A stretch of 64,000 bases of DNA from GCA-2794515 sp033763335 (GTDB taxonomy: Bacteria > Chloroflexota > Anaerolineae > Aggregatilineales > Phototrophicaceae), in assembly GCA_033763335.1 (NCBI GenBank), contig JANRKU010000016.1:1-64000 (forward strand), written 5' to 3'. Both the position numbers and the translations under genes were made by a program. Under the pieces are notes generated by a model. It saw only the letters and a list, made by a program, of their open reading frames with translations, did no database searches and was not told the origin of the DNA. Positions 18,188 to 27,282 of the stretch are shown here, piece after piece; the first letter of the stretch is position 1; each line of letters starts with the position of its first letter.

Positions 18188-20404
18188 TTACGGTGTGATG
18201 ACAACTAATTCACTTTCATCGCCATTCAAAGTAACACTGACATTCTTCACAATCCACCCTGTTTCGCCTTGATAGGTGATGGCATACCAGTCGCCATCAG
18301 GCGAAATTCCTATCACATCCACTGTCGCATCAATGAGTGACCCCAAGCGTGTTGAATCGGATTGTGGGGCAGAACGCACCCATGCGCCCAATCGGTCAAT
18401 CGTAACAGTCAAATTTCCCCCTACCACTGGTAATAGGCTCTCATTGCCATTTAACTGTATGCTCGAATTTTTCACAATCCAAGCCAAATTGCCTTCAAAT
18501 TCAATCTGATACCAATCGCCATCTGCTGATATACCGATAACAGGGATAGTTTCGTTGATGATAGCACCCAACCGTGTTGATTCTGCGTCTGGCGCTTCCC
18601 TCACCCACGCTCCCAAACGGTCAATTGTGACAGTCATGCTTTGCGATTCTGCCACGACAACAGGCACAAGCGATACATCGCCTAAAAGGGTCACGCTAGA
18701 TGTATTTTGTATCCAGCCAATTTCACCCTGATATGGCACCCCATACCACTCGCCATCTGCCGACATACTAACGACTTCCACACTATCGTCAATGATAGAC
18801 CCCAACCGTGAGGCACTAGAATCGGGTTGTGAGCGTACCCATGCCCCAAAGCGGTCAATTTGTAGCATAACGGTAGTAGATGCGGGTGTCTCAGTCGGTG
18901 GCATAGGTGTATAAGAGGGCAAGGGTGTATTGGTAACACGAATCGCCGTCTCAGTCGGTGGGACAGGTGTATAAGAGGGCAAAGGCGTATTGGTGATAAG
19001 AAACGGTGTTTCTGTCGGTGGTTGTGGTGTATAGGATGGTAAGGGTGTATTCGTCACACGCACAGGAATATCTGTCGGTATAATTTCTGGTGTTTCAGTC
19101 ACTTCTGCGCTGATAGGTGTAGATGATGTGACATTATCGCCCATCGTCTGTGCTGTTTGTGTGGCAAAAATAATTTCTGCAATGCGGGTCATTTCGATGA
19201 CTACCGCCGTTTCGGTAATATCCACAGGGGTAATAATTGGTTCATCGGTACGCAAAATCACGACAGAGGAATCATTCGTGCCTGTTGGGGAAAGCGCAAT
19301 AATATCATCATTATCACCCGTGTTGTTGTTGGATAGCAACAACACAATCACTGCCCCAATGAGGAGTAAAATAACCGCCGCCATCCCAAAAACCAACCCG
19401 CTATTGCGTTTTTGTGTAGGTGGCGGGGGATACATCCCACCAGCCCCCGTAGACATATATTGTGGTGGGGTTGCATAGGGTTGTGGCGCTGGTGCAAAAT
19501 TTGCCTGTTGCTTAGGCGGAACTTTGAATACAAAAAAGTTGGTTTCTCCGCCCTTTTGTCCCTCAATGGCACTCTCAAAGGCTTGTGCGAATGCCGTACA
19601 CGATTGAAAGCGGGCTTTAGGGTCTTTTGCCAATGCCCGTGCAAGGACTAAATCCAACGCAGGGGGCAAATCTGTCCGCAAAATCGTGAGGGGAGTGGGC
19701 ATTTCATGGAGGTGTTTGTTCAATAACTGAAATGGGGTCGTTGCTTCAAATGGCTCACGCCCTGTCACAGCGATATAAGCCAATACCCCTAATGAATATT
19801 GGTCGGTGGCAGGAAAAACTTCATCCCCACTCCATTGTTCGGGTGCCATATAGGTCGGTGTGCCAACCGCCATACCCGTCCCCGTGAGTTTATTGGTGGC
19901 ATTCATCAATTTGGCGATACCAAAATCCACCAAATACGAATTTCCCTGATTATCAAACATGACATTGCTGGTTTTTATATCCCGATGGATGACACCCCGA
20001 TTATGGGCATAATCTAAGGCGCTGGCGAGTTCTCGCAATAATTTTGCCGTCTCACCGAGCGATGGCAATCCGCGATTATCGGCTTGTGCCTGATTAATCC
20101 GTTCTGCCAATGTGCCACCCGTGAGCAGGCGCATGACCACATAACTAATCCCGCGTTGGGTGCCATAATCTACAATTGGGACGATATGGGGATGCTCTAA
20201 TGCGGCAGATGTTTCGGCTTCGCGGGTGAATCTTTCGATATACCCCGGTTGTTGTGCCAGTGTGGATGGCAACACTTTGACCGCAACTTCGCGCTTGAGT
20301 GCCGTCTGAAATCCGCGATAAACCGACCCCATCCCCCCCACACCGAGCAATTCGCGTAATTCGTATTGTCCGAGCATCTGCCCTTTTAGGTTATCACTAC
20401 CCAT
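18188..20404 (-). CDS. Transmembrane Ser/Thr protein kinase with three SH3-like domains
   Basis: PknB-type kinase of 738 residues. The kinase domain (about 12-275) has the glycine loop GVGGMGSVY, catalytic Lys43, HRD at 140-142, DFG at 160-162 and APE at 187-189, so it should be active. After a Pro-rich juxtamembrane stretch a single membrane helix (SGLVFGMAAVILLLIGAVIV, about 345-365) leads to an outer part: a Thr/Pro linker with 20-residue repeats (NTPLPSYTPxPPTET) and three bacterial SH3 domains, each beginning with a DRxGAWVR-type strand. SH3b domains usually bind cell-wall peptides, so an envelope sensor is plausible. GGAG precedes the ATG. The receiver-like composite gene follows on the same strand. 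Confidence 0.92.
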   Translation of the reverse strand: MGSDNLKGQMLGQYELRELLGVGGMGSVYRGFQTALKREVAVKVLPSTLAQQPGYIERFTREAETSAALEHPHIVPIVDYGTQRGISYVVMRLLTGGTLAERINQAQADNRGLPSLGETAKLLRELASALDYAHNRGVIHRDIKTSNVMFDNQGNSYLVDFGIAKLMNATNKLTGTGMAVGTPTYMAPEQWSGDEVFPATDQYSLGVLAYIAVTGREPFEATTPFQLLNKHLHEMPTPLTILRTDLPPALDLVLARALAKDPKARFQSCTAFAQAFESAIEGQKGGETNFFVFKVPPKQQANFAPAPQPYATPPQYMSTGAGGMYPPPPTQKRNSGLVFGMAAVILLLIGAVIVLLLSNNNTGDNDDIIALSPTGTNDSSVVILRTDEPIITPVDITETAVVIEMTRIAEIIFATQTAQTMGDNVTSSTPISAEVTETPEIIPTDIPVRVTNTPLPSYTPQPPTETPFLITNTPLPSYTPVPPTETAIRVTNTPLPSYTPMPPTETPASTTVMLQIDRFGAWVRSQPDSSASRLGSIIDDSVEVVSMSADGEWYGVPYQGEIGWIQNTSSVTLLGDVSLVPVVVAESQSMTVTIDRLGAWVREAPDAESTRLGAIINETIPVIGISADGDWYQIEFEGNLAWIVKNSSIQLNGNESLLPVVGGNLTVTIDRLGAWVRSAPQSDSTRLGSLIDATVDVIGISPDGDWYAITYQGETGWIVKNVSVTLNGDESELVVITP
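18887..19080. repeat. Tandem 60-bp coding repeat in kinase linker
   Basis: Three clear units with an exact 60-base period, each containing GTGTAT(A/T)AG(A/G) and TCGGTGG, encoding a 20-residue Thr/Pro motif on the minus strand. It is in frame, so copy-number change would only lengthen or shorten the extracellular linker. Confidence 0.85.
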
Positions 20405-20525
20405 CGTGATTATCTCCCATGATGATGTTCCCCAAGCCCCTCTATTTTAGCCCGTCTGAGCGATATGGGCAACCAAATCATGATAGAATAATGACATACA
20501 CCATTTCTATATGAGGATTTTGGCG

Positions 20526-21104
20526 ATGCTAACCGATAACCCCCAAATTGATTTGCGCGAAGGCATGTCACTAGACGATTTTTTGCGCCAGAGCAACGAC
20601 CAACCATTTGAACTGATAGATGGACGAAGGATAGATAAGATGCCATCAGGATTACCGCATAATGTGATTTTGCGTGCCATTTTTCGCTTGTTAGACCCAT
20701 TTGTCGTACAAAACGATTTAGGCGAGGCGTTTGCAGAAAACGCATTTATCATAGAGGAACGTACCAATTGGGTACGCGGGTCGCGGGTGCCAGATATTGC
20801 CTTTTATCGTAAAGCACGAATTCAACACATTATGACCGCCATGCCCGCGGTGATTCCTATCGTTCCTGATTTGATTATCGAAATTATCTCCCCCACTGAT
20901 TCGTATGATGATATTCAATTGAAAACTATTTTTGATTTAGACAATGGTGTAAAAGCCATTTGGATTATAGACCCAGTGAACCATAGTGCATGGGTCTATA
21001 CCCCTGATACGATGCGCCCGCAACGCTTTGGCGAAGATGGCGTGTTATCTGCACCCGATATTCTGCCAAATTTCACGCTGGAATTAAGTAAAATCTGGGC
21101 ATAA
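20526..21104 (+). CDS. Uma2-family (DUF820) putative endonuclease, copy 1
   Basis: A 192-residue protein of the Uma2 family, which has a PD-(D/E)XK nuclease-like fold. Family landmarks are GMSLDDFLR, FELIDG, RGSRVPDIAFY, the VPDLIIEIISPTD strand with the acidic core residues, and WIIDP near the end. No biological substrate is established for this family. The ATG at 20526 is chosen because ATGAGG upstream acts as ribosome site. The closest relative in the window is the copy at 30808, sharing the ending LSAPDILPNFxLELSK. It converges on the lipoprotein at 21167. Confidence 0.88.
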   Translation: MLTDNPQIDLREGMSLDDFLRQSNDQPFELIDGRRIDKMPSGLPHNVILRAIFRLLDPFVVQNDLGEAFAENAFIIEERTNWVRGSRVPDIAFYRKARIQHIMTAMPAVIPIVPDLIIEIISPTDSYDDIQLKTIFDLDNGVKAIWIIDPVNHSAWVYTPDTMRPQRFGEDGVLSAPDILPNFTLELSKIWA

Positions 21105-21106
21105 AA

Positions 21107-21138
21107 ACAGGGCGAGATAATTATTTATCGCACCCTGT
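21107..21138 (-). terminator. Terminator between convergent genes
   Basis: Stem ACAGGG/CCCTGT extended by an imperfect GAGATAA/TTATCGC stem; read on the minus strand it is followed by TTTTTAT, so it most likely ends the lipoprotein transcript. Confidence 0.6.
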
Positions 21139-21166
21139 CTATCAACACTATGTTTATCGCATCTTG

Positions 21167-22360
21167 TTACGGTGCGTTGGTCACAGTGACATTAATTGAC
21201 CCCGTATTATTCACCTCATTGCCCTCTGCAATCGTATTGCCTGTATCGGCTTGGAATTGCAGAATATAGGTGTTTGCAGAGGTAAAAGTCACATTCACTG
21301 TGAGGCTGATGGTCTGCCCTGCCGCCAAATTGCCAACCACGCCCAAATCTTGTTGGGTGTTATTTGGCAAAATGAACAAGATATTGTTGAATTGGGTGTT
21401 AATGGCATTGCCATTATTGGTGATATTCACACCATATTGCACCGTGACCTGTGTCTGCCCTGCGGGGATTGTCACCGCCGTTGGACCCGTGATATTGCTC
21501 ACCACCAAATCGCCCGGAGTCGGTGTAAAGGTCGGCGCGGGTGTATTCGTTGGCACATTCGGCGTAAAGGTTGGTGCAAGGGTCGTAGTCGCAAATGGGG
21601 TTGGGGTGGCGGGAGGTGCTTGTGCAGGAATGGTCGCACATTGCGTCCCATAGAGGTTGATATATGGTGTGGTTTCGGGTCCACGAGCCACCCAGCCCAA
21701 TGTGCCGTTATTATCACGCAATTGCCACCAACTGTTATCACTCAACCGTGCCACGACAGGCAATAATTCACCCGCCGCGAGTGTGCGAACCACATCAAAA
21801 TTGGTGCTGGGACCACGGCGCAAGCGCAATGCCGTCATCACCAATGCGCGACAAGTCGGGTCGTTGGGATTAATCACAGGTTGGGTTGGACCCGGTTGTT
21901 GCACGGGCGTTGATGTGACCTGAACACTGGTTTGGCGGATAATCACGCGCACTTCGGCAGGGTCACTCACAACAGAACTACCGCCAACACCACGCACAGC
22001 CGTCACACTGAGGACAACTTCGCCTGCGGTACGGGGGGTATAATCGAGCAAAACCTGTTTATTGGTCTCCCCTGTAGGTGATTCTGACCCCACAGTGCGG
22101 ACATTCGTGCCATTGGCAGATAAACGCACGCTGGTCACGCCAACCGTATCGGTCACTTGAACACTCATCAAAATGGGGGTATTAACCACAAATTCTTCTC
22201 CGCTTTGTGGAGAAAGAATGGTCACAACGGGTTTTCCTGTATTAGCTTGATTGGTTGGGGTTGGGGTCACACGAGAATCATTGCTTTCAGCATCGAGATT
22301 ACATGCCGCCAAAATGCACATTATCCCCAAAAGGAGTATAAATCTAAGTAATCGTGTCAT
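21167..22360 (-). CDS. Secreted lipoprotein with SH3 and CARDB-like domains
   Basis: A 397-residue lipoprotein with signal peptide and lipobox LAAC (about residues 17-20). An Ig-like domain follows (PVVTILSPQSGEEF), then an SH3b domain (ALRLRRGPSTNFDVVRTL to GWVARG), a Thr/Pro linker and a CARDB-type beta domain (VVSNITGPTAVTIPAG to AEGNEVNNTG). This combination is common in adhesive or wall-associated proteins of Chloroflexota. The ATG at 22360 has AGGAT about 8 bases upstream; the longer frame lacks a signal-peptide-compatible start. No enzymatic motif seen. Confidence 0.85.
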   Translation of the reverse strand: MTRLLRFILLLGIMCILAACNLDAESNDSRVTPTPTNQANTGKPVVTILSPQSGEEFVVNTPILMSVQVTDTVGVTSVRLSANGTNVRTVGSESPTGETNKQVLLDYTPRTAGEVVLSVTAVRGVGGSSVVSDPAEVRVIIRQTSVQVTSTPVQQPGPTQPVINPNDPTCRALVMTALRLRRGPSTNFDVVRTLAAGELLPVVARLSDNSWWQLRDNNGTLGWVARGPETTPYINLYGTQCATIPAQAPPATPTPFATTTLAPTFTPNVPTNTPAPTFTPTPGDLVVSNITGPTAVTIPAGQTQVTVQYGVNITNNGNAINTQFNNILFILPNNTQQDLGVVGNLAAGQTISLTVNVTFTSANTYILQFQADTGNTIAEGNEVNNTGSINVTVTNAP

Positions 22361-22384
22361 AGTTTTTATCCTACACAAACACAA

Positions 22385-22417
22385 CAAGCCCTACCAAAAA
22401 TGATGCTGTAGGGCTTG
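22385..22417 (-). terminator. Hairpin downstream of the V4R gene
   Basis: Perfect 10-bp inverted repeat CAAGCCCTAC/GTAGGGCTTG around a 13-base loop, 28 bases after the V4R stop and 24 bases before the lipoprotein start. No long T run, so it could also act as a leader hairpin of the lipoprotein gene. Confidence 0.5.
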
Positions 22418-22445
22418 ATGCGAAATGAACAAATAAGAGCAGGTG

Positions 22446-23078
22446 TTAGCTAATCGGTTCTTTGTAGATGACATATTTACCCATTTCATCGCCCTTTGCG
22501 ATGCAGTGGGTCATATCCACCTTAAATTCATGCCCACCAGAAACCCAGCGAAGCCCTTCTTGCAAAAGCCCCTGCCCAACGAAGCACACTGGCTTGTCGG
22601 TAGTACGCCCCCAACACATTGGGCAACGCTCTAAGGTGTAGATGATACGGTCTGTACCCTCTTCATACACATTAGAAATTTGGTCAGAAAATTGATTAAA
22701 AATGTTTGCCATGGCGGGAACCCCGATTTTGAGTTTCGCATTCATCGGAAGCACCTTAAAGGCAAGGTCGCCAACACCAGCCAGCGCCCCAAATCCACGT
22801 AACGCATCAGCAAAGGTTGCACGACCAGCACGCAACGCCAAGCCACGTCCACCACGCGGTCCATACATTTCTTCCAGCGCCACGTTCAAAGCGGTATAAT
22901 CGGCAAAATCATATTCTTTATCGAGGTTATCGGGGGGATAATTGCCGATGAGCGTACTCAACTGCGCCCGATGTAGAATGGCGTTCAACCCATTCGTCCC
23001 CATGATTTCTTCCATCGCTTCAATCGTGATGCGGGCGAATTTATTTGGATAATAAAACCCGCTTTTCTCTTTTGCCAT
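22446..23078 (-). CDS. V4R-domain (4-vinyl-reductase-like) small-molecule-binding protein
   Basis: A 210-residue cytosolic protein. The C-terminal segment has the V4R signature: a CPMC Cys pair, a second Cys in KPVCFVGQGLLQEGLRW, then the HCIAKGDEMGKYVI ending. This domain, shared with XylR/DmpR sensors and BchJ, binds small hydrophobic ligands or metal through the Cys residues. The N-terminal part (YPNKFARITIEAMEEIMG) resembles the helical lead-in found in other stand-alone V4R proteins. A strong GGAGGAAGAG precedes the ATG. No catalytic or DNA-binding domain is attached, and the ligand is unknown. Confidence 0.75.
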   Translation of the reverse strand: MAKEKSGFYYPNKFARITIEAMEEIMGTNGLNAILHRAQLSTLIGNYPPDNLDKEYDFADYTALNVALEEMYGPRGGRGLALRAGRATFADALRGFGALAGVGDLAFKVLPMNAKLKIGVPAMANIFNQFSDQISNVYEEGTDRIIYTLERCPMCWGRTTDKPVCFVGQGLLQEGLRWVSGGHEFKVDMTHCIAKGDEMGKYVIYKEPIS

Positions 23079-23179
23079 TGTGGCTCTTCCTCCAATCGGT
23101 GTGCAAAAACCAACCGTGGTTCATAATTTTTCTAAAGCGTCTATACGATAACACAGGTTGCCAAGACTAGCAAATCTAT

Positions 23180-24553
23180 TTAAGAAAATACTAGTAATGG
23201 GTCTGAACTTGCCTCAACTTGTGGCAACCGTCCTTGTAGGCTCCATGGACTTGTCCATGTAATTTCCACATCAACGAGTTTGCCCCTAAAATCCCCCTCA
23301 GCATCAAAAAACACGAGCTTATTTTGAGGGGTTCTACCACGCCATCTGTCTTTGTGAAGGTCTTCCACTAACACCTGTACATGTTTACCCAATAATGTGG
23401 CATTTTTCTCTGCCAAAATTTGGGCTTGCAGGGTATCTAACATCTCATAACGGCGACGCTTTTCATCTTCTGGCACATCATCTTGCATACGGCGGGCGCT
23501 CACCGTATTGGGACGCGGGCTATACCGCGCCAAATGCACCTTATCTAAGCGTAGTTCCGCTAAGGTTTGGTAGGTATCCATGAATTGCGCTTCGGTCTCG
23601 CCAGAAAAACCAACAATAATATCGGTGTGAATGGCGACATCTGGAATTGTAGCACGGATTTTGTCTACCAACTGCCGATATTGTGCATTGGTATATCCGC
23701 GCTTCATATTTTCTAATACTTGGTCATTACCCGCTTGTATAGGCACTTCAATTTGGGGCATCACACGGGGCAAATCTGCCACCGCTTGAAGCAGTTTGTC
23801 GGTCATCCAATTGGGATGGCTCGTCAAAAAGCGAATTCGCTCTACCCCTGTTTCTTCTGCCACATCATTTACCACGCGCAATAAATCGGCAAGGTCGGGA
23901 CCGTCTTCAATATCTTTGCCATAACGGTCTACAATTTGACCCAACAGGGTGACTTCTTTTACCCCCTGCAAGGCAAGGCTACGAACATGCGCCACAATTT
24001 CGCCAACACTACGGCTACGTTCTACCCCCCGCCGAAACGGGATGATGCAGAATGTACACGCATGGGAACACCCATATACAATTGGCACATGGGCGCTAAT
24101 CAAATTACCTTGTTCATGAGACGGCAACAATAAATCACCATCTTGTACCAAATCACGCTCATGACGCGATTTTTCTTCGTAGGCGAGCAATTCCGCCTCA
24201 TCCATGCGGTCTTTCAGAAATTCGACCATCGGCGCGGGTTCCGATGGGGGCATGAACACATCTACGAAAGGCAACTTTTTACGCAGGTGGAGGGGGTCTT
24301 TCATCCCAACCATACATCCCATGACACTGATAATTTTTTCTGGGAATTCCTTTTTTACATCACGGAGCAAATACAACCGCCCCATCGCTTTATCCTCAGA
24401 TGTCTGACGGACAACGCAGGTATTCACCACAAAAATATCAGCTTCATCAGGGTTCTCTGTAGCAGAATGACCCATACGCTCTAGCTCCGAAGCCAGCCGT
24501 TGGGAATCTGCCATATTCATCTGACAACCAAAAGTCCAAATATGATACTGCAT
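23180..24553 (-). CDS. miaB: tRNA-2-methylthio-N6-dimethylallyladenosine synthase
   Basis: Radical-SAM methylthiotransferase that converts i6A37 to ms2i6A37 in tRNAs. The 457-residue protein has the N-terminal methylthiotransferase domain with Cys10, Cys46 and Cys80, the radical-SAM cluster motif CSHACTFC at about 162-169, and a C-terminal TRAM domain (about 370-440). Opening residues YHIWTFGCQMNMADS fit MiaB rather than MtaB or RimO. No clear Shine-Dalgarno sequence precedes ATG 24553, but homology starts there. Stands alone on the minus strand. Confidence 0.95.
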   Translation of the reverse strand: MQYHIWTFGCQMNMADSQRLASELERMGHSATENPDEADIFVVNTCVVRQTSEDKAMGRLYLLRDVKKEFPEKIISVMGCMVGMKDPLHLRKKLPFVDVFMPPSEPAPMVEFLKDRMDEAELLAYEEKSRHERDLVQDGDLLLPSHEQGNLISAHVPIVYGCSHACTFCIIPFRRGVERSRSVGEIVAHVRSLALQGVKEVTLLGQIVDRYGKDIEDGPDLADLLRVVNDVAEETGVERIRFLTSHPNWMTDKLLQAVADLPRVMPQIEVPIQAGNDQVLENMKRGYTNAQYRQLVDKIRATIPDVAIHTDIIVGFSGETEAQFMDTYQTLAELRLDKVHLARYSPRPNTVSARRMQDDVPEDEKRRRYEMLDTLQAQILAEKNATLLGKHVQVLVEDLHKDRWRGRTPQNKLVFFDAEGDFRGKLVDVEITWTSPWSLQGRLPQVEASSDPLLVFS

Positions 24554-24726
24554 TTGTTTTTATCAATTTCTACTGAACACGACTTTTCTATCTAGTGTAA
24601 TTGTATCCAAACCAACATATCACGTCAATGCAACGGCGTATCAATTTATTTATATTGGCTAGATTTATCATACAAACACCCGTAAAATTGAATATATAGT
24701 GCATATATTGAGGGATAATCCACGCC

Positions 24727-25599
24727 ATGAGCGATAATGAAACCACCAGCACCACCGAAATTTCACCCCTATCTCTTGCAAAACGTCAATTGCAACAGGT
24801 CAAGGCGGTTTTAGGCGAGGTGTTTCCACCCGATGTTAGTGTGGGGGTTAAGATGCCTCGTGAACTCAAAACGGCAGTCGAAACACTCAGCCGTCAATTG
24901 AGCGATGCCGAGCGTGTATCGCGCTCTACCCAAAAATATTTTGACCTTCTCCGTGACATTATCCAAAAAACGGCGATGATTTCCAGTTCTCTGGAATTGG
25001 AACAGGTGCTAGAACGGGTGATGGATACCGTCATTGAACTCACAGGGGCAAACCGCGCCTATTTAATGCTATACGACAAAACCACCCACGACTATAAATC
25101 CCGTATTGCCCGCAATTGGGAACAAGCCTCGCTCAAGCCACAAGATATTTTATTTAGCCAAAGTGTTATTGAGGTGGCAATCAAAGAAGGCAAACCCATT
25201 TTTACCAGTAGCGCCCAAGAAGATAGCCGTTTTCAAGGTGCGACAAGCGTCGTTGCTTATGATTTACTCGCCATTTTGTGCATCCCCATGATTTTATCTG
25301 GTGAGGTGATGGGCGTGATTTATGCCGACAACAAATCACAACGGTGGATTTTTGATGATGAAATGCTCTCACTGCTCTCGACATTTGCCAACCAAACCGC
25401 AATCGCCATCAACAATGCCCGTCAATTTGAGCAAGTGATAGATGATTTTGCCCAAGTGCAAGTCCATGTCCAAAATTTGCAAATTGAAATGAACAAGACG
25501 CACATGGACGAAAAAGTGCGCGAAGTGACCGAAAGCGATTATTTCAAACGCCTATCTGAGATGAAAAACCAACTCCGCAATCGCATGAAGGGCGAATAA
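24727..25599 (+). CDS. GAF-domain protein with coiled-coil flanks
   Basis: A 290-residue cytosolic protein: a helical N-terminal part, a GAF domain at about 80-240 (ISSSLELEQVLERVMDTVIE, AYLMLYD, CIPMILSGEVMGVIYADN, LLSTFANQTAIAINNAR) and a charged C-terminal coiled coil. No output domain is present. It converges on a MinD-like ATPase. It is probably a sensor or adaptor; the ligand cannot be read, and no chromophore-binding Cys motif stands out. Confidence 0.82.
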   Translation: MSDNETTSTTEISPLSLAKRQLQQVKAVLGEVFPPDVSVGVKMPRELKTAVETLSRQLSDAERVSRSTQKYFDLLRDIIQKTAMISSSLELEQVLERVMDTVIELTGANRAYLMLYDKTTHDYKSRIARNWEQASLKPQDILFSQSVIEVAIKEGKPIFTSSAQEDSRFQGATSVVAYDLLAILCIPMILSGEVMGVIYADNKSQRWIFDDEMLSLLSTFANQTAIAINNARQFEQVIDDFAQVQVHVQNLQIEMNKTHMDEKVREVTESDYFKRLSEMKNQLRNRMKGE

Positions 25600-25627
25600 T
25601 TTCCCCCTACCCCAATAATAAAAAAAT

Positions 25628-25650
25628 GGGCGCAATTTGTATTTGCGCCC
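25628..25650 (-). terminator. Terminator of the MinD-like gene
   Basis: Perfect 8-bp stem GGGCGCAA/TTGCGCCC with a 7-base loop, followed on the minus strand by CATTTTTTTA. It lies between convergent genes and probably also limits read-through from the GAF gene. Confidence 0.75.
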
Positions 25651-25662
25651 ACCCCATTCATG

Positions 25663-26430
25663 CTATAAACTCAATTGACGCAACAAATTCGCCGCCAATT
25701 CCCGATATTCTTTGGTCATGGCATGTTCGGGATAGCGCATCACAAAAATGCCCGCACTCCCCAACATCATCATTTCGTTGGAATGTGGCAATAATGCCGC
25801 CACTTCACACGAAAAGGCTTCTTCCATTTGTGTTTTCACGGCTTCCATGTCCATCAACGGGGGAATTTTGTTCACCACTAATTTAATGCGGGGAACATCC
25901 AACATTTGGGCAATTTTGAGTGTGACACCTGTGCCTTCATAATCTTGTTGGTCAGGGCGCATCACCAATGCCAGCGCATCCGAAATACTCAATGCCAGCA
26001 GTGTTTCTTCGTTCAAACCGGGATGTGTGTCTACAATCAACACATCCAGTTTATATGCCTCAATAAAGGTCTTAAACCCCTCTGTGAGCCTATCTACATC
26101 ATATCCATCACGCAACACCAGCGCGAGTTCTGTCGGATGAATACTCGATGGCACAAGATAGACCTTGCCTTTTACGGGTAAACCAAGATAAGGGGTGACA
26201 TCCACCACAGCATCTTCAATTTTGGCATCGTGCAACAAATAGTCATTTAACGACTTAGAAATAGTCTCACCTTTTAAGCCAAATAAAATGTGAATCCCGG
26301 GCGATTGAATATCGGTATCTACCAACCCCACACGCCGACCAGAAGCCGCCATGACCGCCGCCAAATTTGCAGATGTATTGGATTTACCTGTCCCGCCACG
26401 ATAACTATGTACCGAAATAATTGTAGCCAA
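25663..26430 (-). CDS. MinD/ParA-like P-loop ATPase
   Basis: A 255-residue ATPase of the MinD/ParA/FleN group. The deviant Walker A motif is YRGGTGKSN (residues about 10-18, with the signature first Lys replaced by Arg), followed by VGLVDTDIQSPG (switch I) and VLIVDTHPG (Walker B). There is no obvious amphipathic C-terminal membrane helix. Start is TTG at 26430 behind GGAGG. No minC/minE or parB neighbour, so the cargo is unknown; families of this kind next to signalling genes often position chemosensory or secretion complexes. Confidence 0.85.
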   Translation of the reverse strand: MATIISVHSYRGGTGKSNTSANLAAVMAASGRRVGLVDTDIQSPGIHILFGLKGETISKSLNDYLLHDAKIEDAVVDVTPYLGLPVKGKVYLVPSSIHPTELALVLRDGYDVDRLTEGFKTFIEAYKLDVLIVDTHPGLNEETLLALSISDALALVMRPDQQDYEGTGVTLKIAQMLDVPRIKLVVNKIPPLMDMEAVKTQMEEAFSCEVAALLPHSNEMMMLGSAGIFVMRYPEHAMTKEYRELAANLLRQLSL

Positions 26431-26615
26431 AGTTTTCCTCCCTCATGAGCAATCTACATGCCCTAACTATAACATTATCTTGCATTTCATCAAAACAATT
26501 CAAAGGTCTGCATGGAACTATCTTGGCAATAGCCCATTTTTGCCCAATGCGTTACAATGGGGCATATTGTACTCGTATTCACAATTGATTGTGTATCAGA
26601 AAGGCTGTTCTTGTC

Positions 26616-27278
26616 ATGCGGAACAAACTTTTAGTCTTATTTGGGCTTATGCTCACCCTCTCCATCACGGCTTGCGGGACAATTGCCACGCCTGTCCCCA
26701 ATATGGAGACCCTAGAAGCACAAAATCATCAAGAAATTGTCGCAGAACCGACTGGCGAAGTGGAAGTGGTCGCGGTTATCCCTACCAATACACCAGTCCC
26801 CCCAACAGCGACATCTATCCCCCCTACCGAAATCCCGACTGAAGCCCCAACCGAAGTTGTTGTAGAAGCCACCGAAGTAGTCACAGAAGCCCCTGCGGTA
26901 GAACTGTCTACAGAAGACCAACAAGTCCTCATTTTCATTCAAGAATTTGGCAACCCTGTCAAAGGCGAAGAAATTTTTAACACCACTTATGAAGTCAATA
27001 CCATGTCTGGGTTAGCAGAATGGAAATGCGCGACTTGCCATTTGGTAGATAGCGATGTGGCAGGTGTTGGACCGGGGTTATATAGCCTGAGTGACCGCGC
27101 TGGCGGACGTATTCCGGGGTATCCCGCAGAAGTCTATGTATATCACTCCATCATGACCCCTGCACAATATATTGTCAGTGGGTATCCAGAAGGGTTGATG
27201 CCAATCGGCTATAGCGAGGTGTTATCGCAACAAGATATTTATGATGTGGCGGCATATATTTTGTCGCTGAATAAATAA
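26616..27278 (+). CDS. Mono-haem cytochrome c lipoprotein
   Basis: A 220-residue extracytoplasmic electron carrier. It has a signal peptide with lipobox SITACG (about residue 19-24), a long Pro/Thr/Glu linker (about 35-95) and a class I cytochrome c domain with the haem motif CATCH and a likely axial Met in GLMPIGYSEVLSQQDI. The linker should keep the haem domain away from the membrane. ATG 26616 gives the canonical signal peptide; an upstream start does not. No oxidoreductase gene is adjacent, so its partner is elsewhere. Confidence 0.88.
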   Translation: MRNKLLVLFGLMLTLSITACGTIATPVPNMETLEAQNHQEIVAEPTGEVEVVAVIPTNTPVPPTATSIPPTEIPTEAPTEVVVEATEVVTEAPAVELSTEDQQVLIFIQEFGNPVKGEEIFNTTYEVNTMSGLAEWKCATCHLVDSDVAGVGPGLYSLSDRAGGRIPGYPAEVYVYHSIMTPAQYIVSGYPEGLMPIGYSEVLSQQDIYDVAAYILSLNK

Positions 27279-27282
27279 CCCA

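Noticed and set aside
18887..19080. Possible CRISPR array from 60-bp spaced repeats
   Set aside because: The period is exactly 60 bases with no unique spacers, the units are in frame within the kinase gene, and no cas genes are nearby.
21251..21766. 171-codon plus-strand frame opposite the SH3 lipoprotein
   Set aside because: Low-complexity antisense of a Thr/Pro linker and beta domains, rich in Cys, Arg and Trp; no start signal.
26712..26942. Gly/Phe-rich antisense frames opposite the cytochrome linker
   Set aside because: They come from the repetitive Pro/Thr/Glu linker of the sense gene.
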